13,743 nt of DNA, taken from Anaerolineae bacterium. GTDB lineage: Bacteria; Chloroflexota; Anaerolineae; Aggregatilineales; Aggregatilineaceae. Below, in pieces: positions 7,736-13,743 of the stretch. The position numbers and the translations under genes were made by a program. The stretch spans positions 1 to 13,743 of the forward strand of contig JAFGJA010000029.1 in NCBI GenBank assembly GCA_016929355.1, in the 5' to 3' direction. Numbering within the stretch: the stretch's first letter is position 1; each line of letters starts with the position of its first letter. A model generated the notes under the pieces. It had not been told where the DNA came from. It saw only the letters and a program-made list of their open reading frames with translations, and ran no database searches.

Positions 7736-10110
7736 GTCACAGCAAATGGTCGCACGGGTACTGGCTCCTGATTCTGCTGCTGATGAGTGGGGTTGTGCCA
7801 CTTGCCCCGCTCATGCCAGCCAGCGCGCAATCGCCCAAGAGCTTTACGATCACGTTTGACGCAATGGATTATGCGGATCGGACCTTAATCGGCCCGGAGT
7901 CGTCGGTGCGTTATTACTTCGTGCCGCCGGAGTATTGGGCGCTCACCCCGGAGAGCTATGTCGAACTTAACGTCGATTACACCGTGGGCGCACTGGACCT
8001 GCCCCTGATTTCAACGCTGCAAGTCATACTCAATGACACCGTCTTACACACCGAGAAATTATCCACATCGTCTTTAGTGACGCTGCAAATCCCCATTTCC
8101 CAGGCAGCACTTGATCAATTGGCTGAACATACCACGCAGACGCTTGAATTGGTCTTTACAGTGCCGCAAGACTGCGAGGAAGCGATCCTGAAATCGCTGG
8201 TGATCAAAAGCTCCTCGCTGTTTCATTTCGTCTATGAGGAAATTCCCCTGCGGTTGGAGTTAGCCGACTATCCCGCGCCCATTTACCAATCCCAATCATT
8301 TGATCAGGGCGCGGTTCGGTTTATTTTGCCCGCGCAGCCTACCGCCGCCGATTTGAATGCTGCCGCGATGATTGCGGCCCGGTTAGGGCAATTATCCGCC
8401 CTGCAACTGCCAATGGAAGTCACCCTGGCGTCTGAACTACGATCCTATACGCAGTTTGATGATCACCTGATTCTCATTGGACAACCGGAGAATCTGCCGC
8501 TCCTGCATGAACTTGATTTGCCTGTGCCGCTTGTTGAACAGCCAGCAGCGCTGCCAGACGATATACCTGAAACAAGCACTGCCGATCCCGGCGAGTTGTC
8601 AAACCCGTATGTTTTCGCGGTTGATGGGGTAGAAATCTCCCCCGACTATGGCATTGTGCAGGCGGCGATCTCGCCCTGGAACGCGAACCGCGCCGCGTTG
8701 GTCGTCACTGGTTTGACCGAAACGGCGGTGCTGCGCGCAGCCCAGGCGATCAGTACCGAGCAGCAGTCGCCCGGTATATGGGGCGATTACGCCATCGTGC
8801 AGGATACGTATCCGCTTGCTGATACGGTTTCGTTCCCAACCGGCGATACAGCCTTCACAGCGCTGGGCTATGACAACGAAACGATCACGCTCACACTGGC
8901 TAACTTTGATGTGAATTTCATTATTCCACCGGGCCGCGAACTCGATCAGGATTCGTACTTATCGCTCCACTTCTCGCATAGTTCGGCGTTTAACGCGCTC
9001 GATTCCACCCTGGAAGTCAGCCTGAATGGGGTATCCATTGGCAGCGTGCGGCTTGACGACACCAATCTCACTGATCATTGGGCACAGTTTCCACTGCCGC
9101 CCGTGGTCACACAAGCCGGGGCCAATCGCCTGCGCCTGTCCGTCAATTCGGACACTGAAGAATTGTGCCACTACTATATGAATGACCGGTATTGGCTCAC
9201 CGTGTTCAGCGATTCACTGTTGCATTTCAACTACCGCGCCAAAGATACAACGCTTGATCTGAGCCAATATCCGTATCCGCTCAATAATCAGGCCACCTTG
9301 CAAAACATCGTGTTTGTGGTATCACCCGCACCAACCGTGACCGAGATCGCAGGCATTATCACGTTGGCGGCACAATTGGGCAGCGCCACGGACGGCCCAG
9401 GTTTTGCGCCCCAGGTCATTTTGGGATCGGCGGCATCAGTGGCATCAGAGGCGGAAATGGACGCCTGGGCGGATTATGACCAGATTGTGATCGGACTGCC
9501 GACTGAAAATGCGTATCTGGCGGTGCTCAATGACGACCTGCCCCAGCGATTCCAGCCGGGCACGAATCAAGTCATTCAGGAACTCGATTTTTCGATCTAC
9601 CAGCTATCGCCTGATATGAGTCTGGGTTATGTGCAGTTATTGCCCGCGCCAGCCGACCCCACCCATACGATTCTGGTCATCACCGGTACAACACACGAAG
9701 GCATCGGCTGGGTGGTGGATGCGTTGCTGGATGCCGATCTGCAAGCGCAGCTTGCCGGGAATCTGGTCTTGATCCGCGAGCGGGAAGTGCGCAGCATTGA
9801 CACACGCGGCGAGTCGGCCCAGGAAACCAGCTCAAACAGCCAACCCACCACGATCCCAACCGCCATTAGCCCAATGCTGCCAACAGCAACCATCACCGCG
9901 CAGTCACCCATGTTCACAACACCACGCGCACCTACCAACGCACCAGCAACCATAGCGGTAACATCCAGTCCATTAACCCCAGCAGTGCTGGCCTATGAAA
10001 CATCTACAAGCGAATATGAACACCCAACCTGGCTTATCGCGCTTTTAATTGCGAGCGTTGTTGTTATTGCCATTGCCGTCACGATTGTCGTTCTCCAGAT
10101 GCGACATTAA
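7732..10110 (+). CDS. BcsB-like secreted, membrane-anchored glycan-binding protein
   Basis: This 792-residue protein has a signal peptide (hydrophobic 10-25, ASA-Q cleavage site near residue 32) and a C-terminal membrane helix (about 767-789), so the bulk faces outside the cytoplasmic membrane. The body is two repeats of the BcsB type (PF03170), at about 38-345 and 372-685. Each has a beta-rich carbohydrate-binding domain and a flavodoxin-like domain. Matching landmarks are C148 and C479, SSSLFHFVYEE (160-170) and SDSLLHFNYRA (493-503), and LADYPAPI (177-184) and LSQYPYPL (510-517). A Ser/Thr/Pro-rich linker (about 696-758) joins the body to the helix, like a flexible stalk. In cellulose secretion BcsB pairs with the synthase BcsA and guides the emerging polymer; no BcsA is visible here. 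A GAGAGG at 7718-7723 precedes ATG 7732, which overlaps the deacetylase stop. Family assignment is fairly sure; the function in this locus is inference. Confidence 0.8.
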   Translation: MSHSKWSHGYWLLILLLMSGVVPLAPLMPASAQSPKSFTITFDAMDYADRTLIGPESSVRYYFVPPEYWALTPESYVELNVDYTVGALDLPLISTLQVILNDTVLHTEKLSTSSLVTLQIPISQAALDQLAEHTTQTLELVFTVPQDCEEAILKSLVIKSSSLFHFVYEEIPLRLELADYPAPIYQSQSFDQGAVRFILPAQPTAADLNAAAMIAARLGQLSALQLPMEVTLASELRSYTQFDDHLILIGQPENLPLLHELDLPVPLVEQPAALPDDIPETSTADPGELSNPYVFAVDGVEISPDYGIVQAAISPWNANRAALVVTGLTETAVLRAAQAISTEQQSPGIWGDYAIVQDTYPLADTVSFPTGDTAFTALGYDNETITLTLANFDVNFIIPPGRELDQDSYLSLHFSHSSAFNALDSTLEVSLNGVSIGSVRLDDTNLTDHWAQFPLPPVVTQAGANRLRLSVNSDTEELCHYYMNDRYWLTVFSDSLLHFNYRAKDTTLDLSQYPYPLNNQATLQNIVFVVSPAPTVTEIAGIITLAAQLGSATDGPGFAPQVILGSAASVASEAEMDAWADYDQIVIGLPTENAYLAVLNDDLPQRFQPGTNQVIQELDFSIYQLSPDMSLGYVQLLPAPADPTHTILVITGTTHEGIGWVVDALLDADLQAQLAGNLVLIREREVRSIDTRGESAQETSSNSQPTTIPTAISPMLPTATITAQSPMFTTPRAPTNAPATIAVTSSPLTPAVLAYETSTSEYEHPTWLIALLIASVVVIAIAVTIVVLQMRH

Positions 10111-10145
10111 GCGTGCCGTGCGTGATCTGAGTCTAGTTATGGTTT

Positions 10146-10151
10146 AAGGAG
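10146..10151 (+). promoter_or_regulatory. Ribosome binding site deciding the acetyltransferase start
   Basis: AAGGAG lies five bases before ATG 10157 but only two before an in-frame TTG at 10154. The spacing and the stronger codon favour ATG 10157. Confidence 0.65.
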
Positions 10152-10156
10152 CCTTG

Positions 10157-10774
10157 ATGACCGATCAGCCTGCCAAACCCGACTTTTTCGTCCATGCCAC
10201 AGCCGTTGTGTCACCAGACGCCACCATTGGCCGGGGGACATCGATCTGGCTGCATTGTCAGGTGCGCGAGAATGCACACATCGGGGAAAACTGTATTCTG
10301 AGTAAAGGAGTATATATCGATTACGGCGTAACGATTGGGAACAATGTCAAGATTCAAAACGGTGTATCAGTTTATCATGGTGTGACGTTGGAAGATGGTG
10401 TTTTTGTTGGCCCCCATGCGTGTTTCACCAATGACCTGTATCCGCGTGCCATCAACCCGGATGGATCGCTGAAAAAAGCCGACGATTGGGTCGTGAGTGA
10501 AACAGTGATCTGTTATGGAGCCGCGTTAGGTGCAAATTCGACGATTCGCTGTGGCATCACGATTGGGCGCTGGGCCATGGTCGGCGCGGGTTCCGTCGTG
10601 ACCCGTTCTGTACCAGACTATGGTTTGGTGGTGGGCAATCCGGCGCGCTTGATCGGGTATGTGTGTATGTGCGGCGCACGGCTGCAAGCGCAGCCTGACA
10701 ACGTGTACGAGTGCCCCGCCTGCCATACCCAAATCACGATCACGCCGGATAACACACATTTGCGCAAACAGTAA
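10157..10774 (+). CDS. Hexapeptide-repeat N-acetyltransferase (WbpD/WlbB-like)
   Basis: The 205-residue protein is a left-handed beta-helix acyltransferase. Hexapeptide turns run from about 13 to 86 and 113 to 150 (for example AVVSPDATIGRGTSI, VTIGNNVKIQNGVSVYHGV) and are interrupted by the loop FTNDLYPRA (90-98). This pattern, with KIQNGVSVY, TLEDGVFVGP and a C-terminal VPDYGLVVGNPARLIG, matches WbpD/WlbB, which acetylates the 3-amino group of UDP-2-acetamido-3-amino-2,3-dideoxy-glucuronic acid using acetyl-CoA. The tail has two cysteine pairs, CMC (170-172) and CPAC (186-189), forming a probable small zinc ribbon absent from the classical short enzymes. It sits first in a three-gene cassette with the aminotransferase and oxidoreductase that would make its substrate. 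The exact sugar (uronic acid or not) cannot be fixed from sequence. Confidence 0.88.
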   Translation: MTDQPAKPDFFVHATAVVSPDATIGRGTSIWLHCQVRENAHIGENCILSKGVYIDYGVTIGNNVKIQNGVSVYHGVTLEDGVFVGPHACFTNDLYPRAINPDGSLKKADDWVVSETVICYGAALGANSTIRCGITIGRWAMVGAGSVVTRSVPDYGLVVGNPARLIGYVCMCGARLQAQPDNVYECPACHTQITITPDNTHLRKQ

Positions 10775-10802
10775 CCTTTGACCACACTTTGAGGAGCGTT
10801 AC

Positions 10803-11873
10803 ATGATTTATATCGCCAAACCCTACATCGGGGAAGACGAAAAGCAAGCTGTTCTGCGGGTGCTAGAGTCTGGCATGTTAGCACAAGGTAAACAGACAGC
10901 CGAGTTGGAAGCGCGTTTTGCCGCGCTCTGCGGTGTAAAACACGCGATTGCTACGTCATCAGGTACGGCGGCGCTGCATGTCGCGCTGCTGGCACACGGC
11001 ATTGGCCCCGGCGATGAGGTGATTACCTCATCCTTCACCTTCATTGCCTCAGTTAACAGTATCCTGTTTGTCGGCGCGACTCCTGTCTTTGCCGACATCG
11101 ACAGCCAAACGTTTAATCTCGATCCCGCACAGGTTGCCAGCGTGATCACGCCCCGCACGAAAGCCATTATGCCGGTTCACCTGTTTGGGCAGGCATGTGA
11201 TATGGGAGCCTTGCAAGCGCTCGCGGAAAAACACAATCTGCTGATCATTGAAGATGCGTGTCAGGCCGTTGGCGCACGCTACAATGGGCAAGTGGTGGGC
11301 AGTTTCGGCACAGGCTGTTTTAGCCTCTACGCGACCAAAAATGTCACGACGGGCGAAGGCGGCATGATCACCACCGATGACGACGACATTGACGAAAAAT
11401 GCCGCATGATCCGGCAGCACGGCATGAAGCGGCGCTACTATCACGAGATGATCGGCTACAACTACCGGATCAGTGATATACACGCAGCCATCGGCGTGGC
11501 GCAAATGGATCGCATTGCTGACTTCATTGCCAAACGCCAATACAACGCCACTTATATGAATGAGCACATCACCAGTGTGATCACCCCCACCATAGCGGCA
11601 GGCTGTGATCATGTGTGGCATCAATACACGATTCGCCTGGATGGGGATCGAGATCGTGATCAGGCGGTGCAGCAGTTGAATGAGGCGGGAGTCGGTACGG
11701 GCATCTTTTATCCTGTGCCCGCGCACCAACAGCCCTATTTGCAAGAGATGTTGAGTACGGTCCAGTTACCCGTCACGGAACGCATGGCAAAAGAGGTGAT
11801 CTCGCTGCCGGTACACCCGCTCGTCAGCCAGGATGATCTGGAACTCATTGTTGAACAGGTGAATACGTTATGA
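10803..11873 (+). CDS. DegT/DnrJ/EryC1/StrS aminotransferase (WbpE/WlbC- or GnnB-like)
   Basis: This 356-residue PLP enzyme shows every key site of the sugar aminotransferase family: SSGTAALH (52-59) for the cofactor phosphate, the EDACQAVGA region (150-158) with D151 and Q154 contacting the pyridine ring, and SLYATKN with K179 as the Schiff-base lysine, followed by GEGG (184-187). GYNYRISD (218-225) lies in the substrate region. It should transfer an amino group, normally from glutamate, onto the 3-keto sugar nucleotide made by the oxidoreductase downstream; the product would then be acetylated by the enzyme upstream. GAGGAG at 10791-10796, six bases before ATG 10803, supports the start. Its stop overlaps the oxidoreductase start by ATGA. 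Other DegT enzymes act on 4-keto sugars, but the neighbouring 3-dehydrogenase-type oxidoreductase and the WbpD-like acetyltransferase favour the 3-amino route. Confidence 0.92.
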   Translation: MIYIAKPYIGEDEKQAVLRVLESGMLAQGKQTAELEARFAALCGVKHAIATSSGTAALHVALLAHGIGPGDEVITSSFTFIASVNSILFVGATPVFADIDSQTFNLDPAQVASVITPRTKAIMPVHLFGQACDMGALQALAEKHNLLIIEDACQAVGARYNGQVVGSFGTGCFSLYATKNVTTGEGGMITTDDDDIDEKCRMIRQHGMKRRYYHEMIGYNYRISDIHAAIGVAQMDRIADFIAKRQYNATYMNEHITSVITPTIAAGCDHVWHQYTIRLDGDRDRDQAVQQLNEAGVGTGIFYPVPAHQQPYLQEMLSTVQLPVTERMAKEVISLPVHPLVSQDDLELIVEQVNTL

Positions 11874-12871
11874 ACAAGCTACGAGCCGCCGTTATTGGCG
11901 TAGGGAGTTTGGGCCGTCACCATGCCCGCGTCTATCGTGAAATAGATGCAACCCGGTTGGTTGCTATCGCCGATCCCGACGAGGCCGCCCGCGCCCGGAT
12001 CACGGAAGATACCGTCACCAAAGGCTATAGCGATTGCCTCGACATGCTGGATCAGGAGGAACTCGATTTAGTATCGGTGGTTGTGCCCACCGAGAAACAC
12101 TGCGAAGTGGCGAGCGAAGTCATTCGCCGGGGAATTCATGTCCTGGTCGAAAAGCCGTTAGCCCGCCACCCGGACGAGGGGCGTCAGTTGGTTGAACTGG
12201 CAAAAGAATATGGTGTCACCTTGATGGTGGGCCATATTGAGCGATTTAATCCGGCGATTGTAGAAGTCAAACGCCGGTTGGAAAAGCAGGAATTGGGACA
12301 ACTGATCAAAGTTCATGCACAGCGCATGGGACCGTATCCGGTTCGGATTAAGGATGTCGGGGTCGCGCTGGACCTGGCGAGTCATGATCTCGACATTATG
12401 CGCTATTTGCTGGACTCCCCGGTGACGCGCATTTTCGCTGAAACGCAGTGTGACCGGCGTGATACCTATGAAGATTTAGTGTCGGGGTTATTGCGCTTTG
12501 AAAACGGGGCGATTGGCGTGCTGGACATCAACTGGGTCACGCCCACCAAAGTGCGGCAGCTCATGATCCTGGGCACGCTGGGCATGTACCGCGTGGATTA
12601 TCTCACGCAGGATGTTTACTGGTATCGTTGGGGCGAACTGGATGATACCAAATGGGATTCGCTGAGTACCCTACGCGGCCATAATGAAGGCAATATGGTC
12701 CAAATCTATGTCCAGAAGAAAGAGCCGTTACGGGTTGAATTGGAAGCCTTCGTCAACGCGATCCAGGAACACGGCCCATCGCCCATGTCCGGTGAGGAAG
12801 CGCTCACGGTATTGCAACTCGTTTACAAATTGCTGGAATCGGCGCAGAACAACACCTCCGTCGCCATGTGA
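11870..12871 (+). CDS. Gfo/Idh/MocA sugar-nucleotide 3-dehydrogenase (WbpB/WlbA- or GnnA-like)
   Basis: The 333-residue protein has an N-terminal Rossmann fold with GVGSLG (10-15) and IADPDE (33-38) for NAD(P), then the family signature VEKPLA (93-98) with K95 as the proton-relay lysine, and GHIERFNPA (121-129). The C-terminal domain has DLASHDLDIMRYLL (168-181), where H172 is a candidate active-site residue. These features fit enzymes that oxidise C3 of a UDP-GlcNAc-type sugar so that an aminotransferase can act. Two routes fit: WbpB/WlbA on the glucuronic acid form, or GnnA on UDP-GlcNAc itself. It is translationally coupled to the aminotransferase (ATGA overlap) and is the last gene before the terminator. 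Confidence 0.9.
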   Translation: MNKLRAAVIGVGSLGRHHARVYREIDATRLVAIADPDEAARARITEDTVTKGYSDCLDMLDQEELDLVSVVVPTEKHCEVASEVIRRGIHVLVEKPLARHPDEGRQLVELAKEYGVTLMVGHIERFNPAIVEVKRRLEKQELGQLIKVHAQRMGPYPVRIKDVGVALDLASHDLDIMRYLLDSPVTRIFAETQCDRRDTYEDLVSGLLRFENGAIGVLDINWVTPTKVRQLMILGTLGMYRVDYLTQDVYWYRWGELDDTKWDSLSTLRGHNEGNMVQIYVQKKEPLRVELEAFVNAIQEHGPSPMSGEEALTVLQLVYKLLESAQNNTSVAM

Positions 12872-12916
12872 TGAGTGTCTTACCCACTTGATTGCACCAT
12901 AAGATCGATTTCGCCC

Positions 12917-12948
12917 ATAGACCAGCCCGCAAGCTGGTCTATCTTTTT
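12917..12948 (+). terminator. Rho-independent terminator closing the polysaccharide locus
   Basis: A perfect ten-pair stem, ATAGACCAGC (12917-12926) with GCTGGTCTAT (12933-12942), encloses the six-base loop CCGCAA and is followed after one C by TTTTT (12944-12948). It begins 46 bases after the oxidoreductase stop. There is no matching A-tract on the left, so it acts on + strand transcripts only. It is the only clear intrinsic terminator I found in the window. Confidence 0.88.
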
Positions 12949-13056
12949 GCGACTCGCGCGATCCGATAGTTCTCTTATGTTGCTCCGACCTCATTCTTAT
13001 GTGGCACGAGTAGACTTATAGTTGGCAAACCAGATGTGATGGAATGAGGCGAATCG
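12949..13056 (+). promoter_or_regulatory. Leader and probable promoter region of clpB
   Basis: This spacer after the terminator should hold the clpB promoter. TATAGT at 13017-13022 resembles a -10 box, but the hexamer 17 bases upstream (TTCTTA, 12994-12999) is a poor -35 match. I saw no CIRCE element and no other heat-shock operator that I can name. GAGG at 13046-13049, seven bases before ATG 13057, is a good ribosome binding site. The promoter itself is only weakly supported. Confidence 0.3.
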
Positions 13057-13743
13057 ATGGACTTGAATCAATTTACAACGAAAGCGCAGCAAGCCGTATT
13101 GGATGCGCAACGGCTGGCGGAAGTCAATAACCACAGCGAACTGGAACCGGCGCATATCCTGCTTGCTTTACTCAACCAAACCGATGGGGTCGTGCCGCAG
13201 GTCGTGAGCAAAGTCGGCGCCCGCCCCGCCACGATCACGGCGGATGTGGACCACCTGCTAGCGAATCGCCCGCAGGTGCATGGGGCCACCGCGCAAATTG
13301 GCGCGAGTCGGGCGGCCATCTCGGTGCTGACTAACGCAGAAAAAGAAGCCCGCCAGATGCGGGATGAGTATGTGAGCACCGAGCATATTCTGTTGGCGCT
13401 GACCGGGGATCGCATGGTGGGCGATCTGTTGGCGCGGCACGGCGTCGATCATGATACGGTGCTGCGAGCGCTGGCCGAGATTCGCGGCGGGCAGCGTGTT
13501 ACCACGCAAGACCCGGAAAGCACCTACCAATCGCTCGAAAAATACGGGCGTGATATGACCGCTTTAGCGCGGCAGGGCAAACTTGATCCGGTGATTGGCC
13601 GGGATGAAGAAATCCGGCGCGTGGTGCAGGTCCTCAGCCGCCGCACCAAGAATAACCCGGTGTTGATCGGTGAAGCGGGCGTCGGTAAAACGGCCATCGT
13701 GGAAGGACTCGCCCAGCGCATTATCAACGGCGATGTGCCGGAA
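13057..13743 (+). CDS. clpB: ATP-dependent disaggregase ClpB, N-terminal part (3' partial)
   Basis: The reading frame is open from ATG 13057 to the right edge, giving the first 229 residues of a protein normally about 860 long. Residues 1-145 are the double Clp N domain: MDLNQFTTKAQQAVLDAQ at the start, then the paired EPAHILLALL (30-39) and STEHILLALT (107-116) motifs. Next come the ClpB-typical LEKYGRDMTALARQGKLDPV (160-179) and IGRDEEIRRVVQVLSRRTKNNP, leading to the first Walker A motif GEAGVGKT (205-212). Alanine replaces the more usual proline at 207. ClpB is a hexameric AAA+ chaperone that works with DnaK to rescue aggregated proteins. ClpC is the main alternative, but the region before Walker A reads as ClpB. 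It lies behind a terminator and is unrelated to the polysaccharide genes. Confidence 0.9.
   Translation, partial: MDLNQFTTKAQQAVLDAQRLAEVNNHSELEPAHILLALLNQTDGVVPQVVSKVGARPATITADVDHLLANRPQVHGATAQIGASRAAISVLTNAEKEARQMRDEYVSTEHILLALTGDRMVGDLLARHGVDHDTVLRALAEIRGGQRVTTQDPESTYQSLEKYGRDMTALARQGKLDPVIGRDEEIRRVVQVLSRRTKNNPVLIGEAGVGKTAIVEGLAQRIINGDVPE

Noticed and set aside
10860..10884. GTGCTA...TAGCAC inverted repeat resembling part of a CIRCE heat-shock operator
   Set aside because: It lies inside the aminotransferase coding region, the arms are too short and the spacing is wrong for CIRCE. It is not near clpB.
11049..11744. 231-codon open frame on the minus strand
   Set aside because: It lies wholly inside the aminotransferase gene, whose motifs are all intact, and its translation shows no recognisable domain. 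It is a shadow frame.

Overview
The window reads as one long same-strand surface-polysaccharide locus (about 1-12871), a Rho-independent terminator, and the start of an unrelated chaperone gene (clpB). All supported genes are on the + strand. The base composition is moderately GC-rich. The mix of a BcsB-like secreted protein, a nucleotidyltransferase_5-type protein, a DUF1972 glycosyltransferase and a zinc-ribbon-tailed hexapeptide acetyltransferase suggests an environmental bacterium, perhaps Chloroflexota (Anaerolineae-like). That taxonomic guess is inference: no rRNA or other marker is present.

Left block (1-6716): a 5'-truncated nucleotidyltransferase-like protein built from two tandem units, the second with its catalytic motif lost; a Wzx/MATE-type flippase; a membrane-anchored family 2 glycosyltransferase; a GT4 glycosyltransferase with a cysteine cluster; and a DUF1972/GT4 glycosyltransferase. 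The first four genes overlap or nearly touch, so they are probably translated from one message. Together they look like machinery that builds a lipid-linked oligosaccharide in the cytoplasm and moves it across the membrane.

Middle block (6717-10110): a 110-base gap with two overlapping inverted-repeat structures, then a NodB-type polysaccharide deacetylase without a visible signal peptide. Its stop overlaps (ATGA) the start of a large secreted, membrane-anchored BcsB-like protein with two repeated halves. No BcsA-type synthase is visible in the window.

Right block (10157-12871): an acetyltransferase, a PLP aminotransferase and an NAD(P)-dependent sugar oxidoreductase. This trio matches the WbpD/WbpE/WbpB (WlbB/C/A) route, or the related GnnA/GnnB route, that converts a UDP-GlcNAc-type sugar into a 3-acetamido sugar. 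It likely supplies an unusual diacetamido sugar donor to the glycosyltransferases upstream. The 6-dehydrogenase, a 2-epimerase, a polymerase and the initiating phosphosugar transferase are not in the window.

End (12872-13743): a strong intrinsic terminator at 12917-12948 closes the locus, and clpB begins at 13057 and runs off the right edge. I found no tRNA, rRNA, CRISPR array, insertion sequence or phage gene. The most unusual points are the duplicated, half-dead nucleotidyltransferase, the BcsB-like protein without BcsA coupled to an apparently cytoplasmic deacetylase, and the mutually exclusive hairpins in front of that pair.
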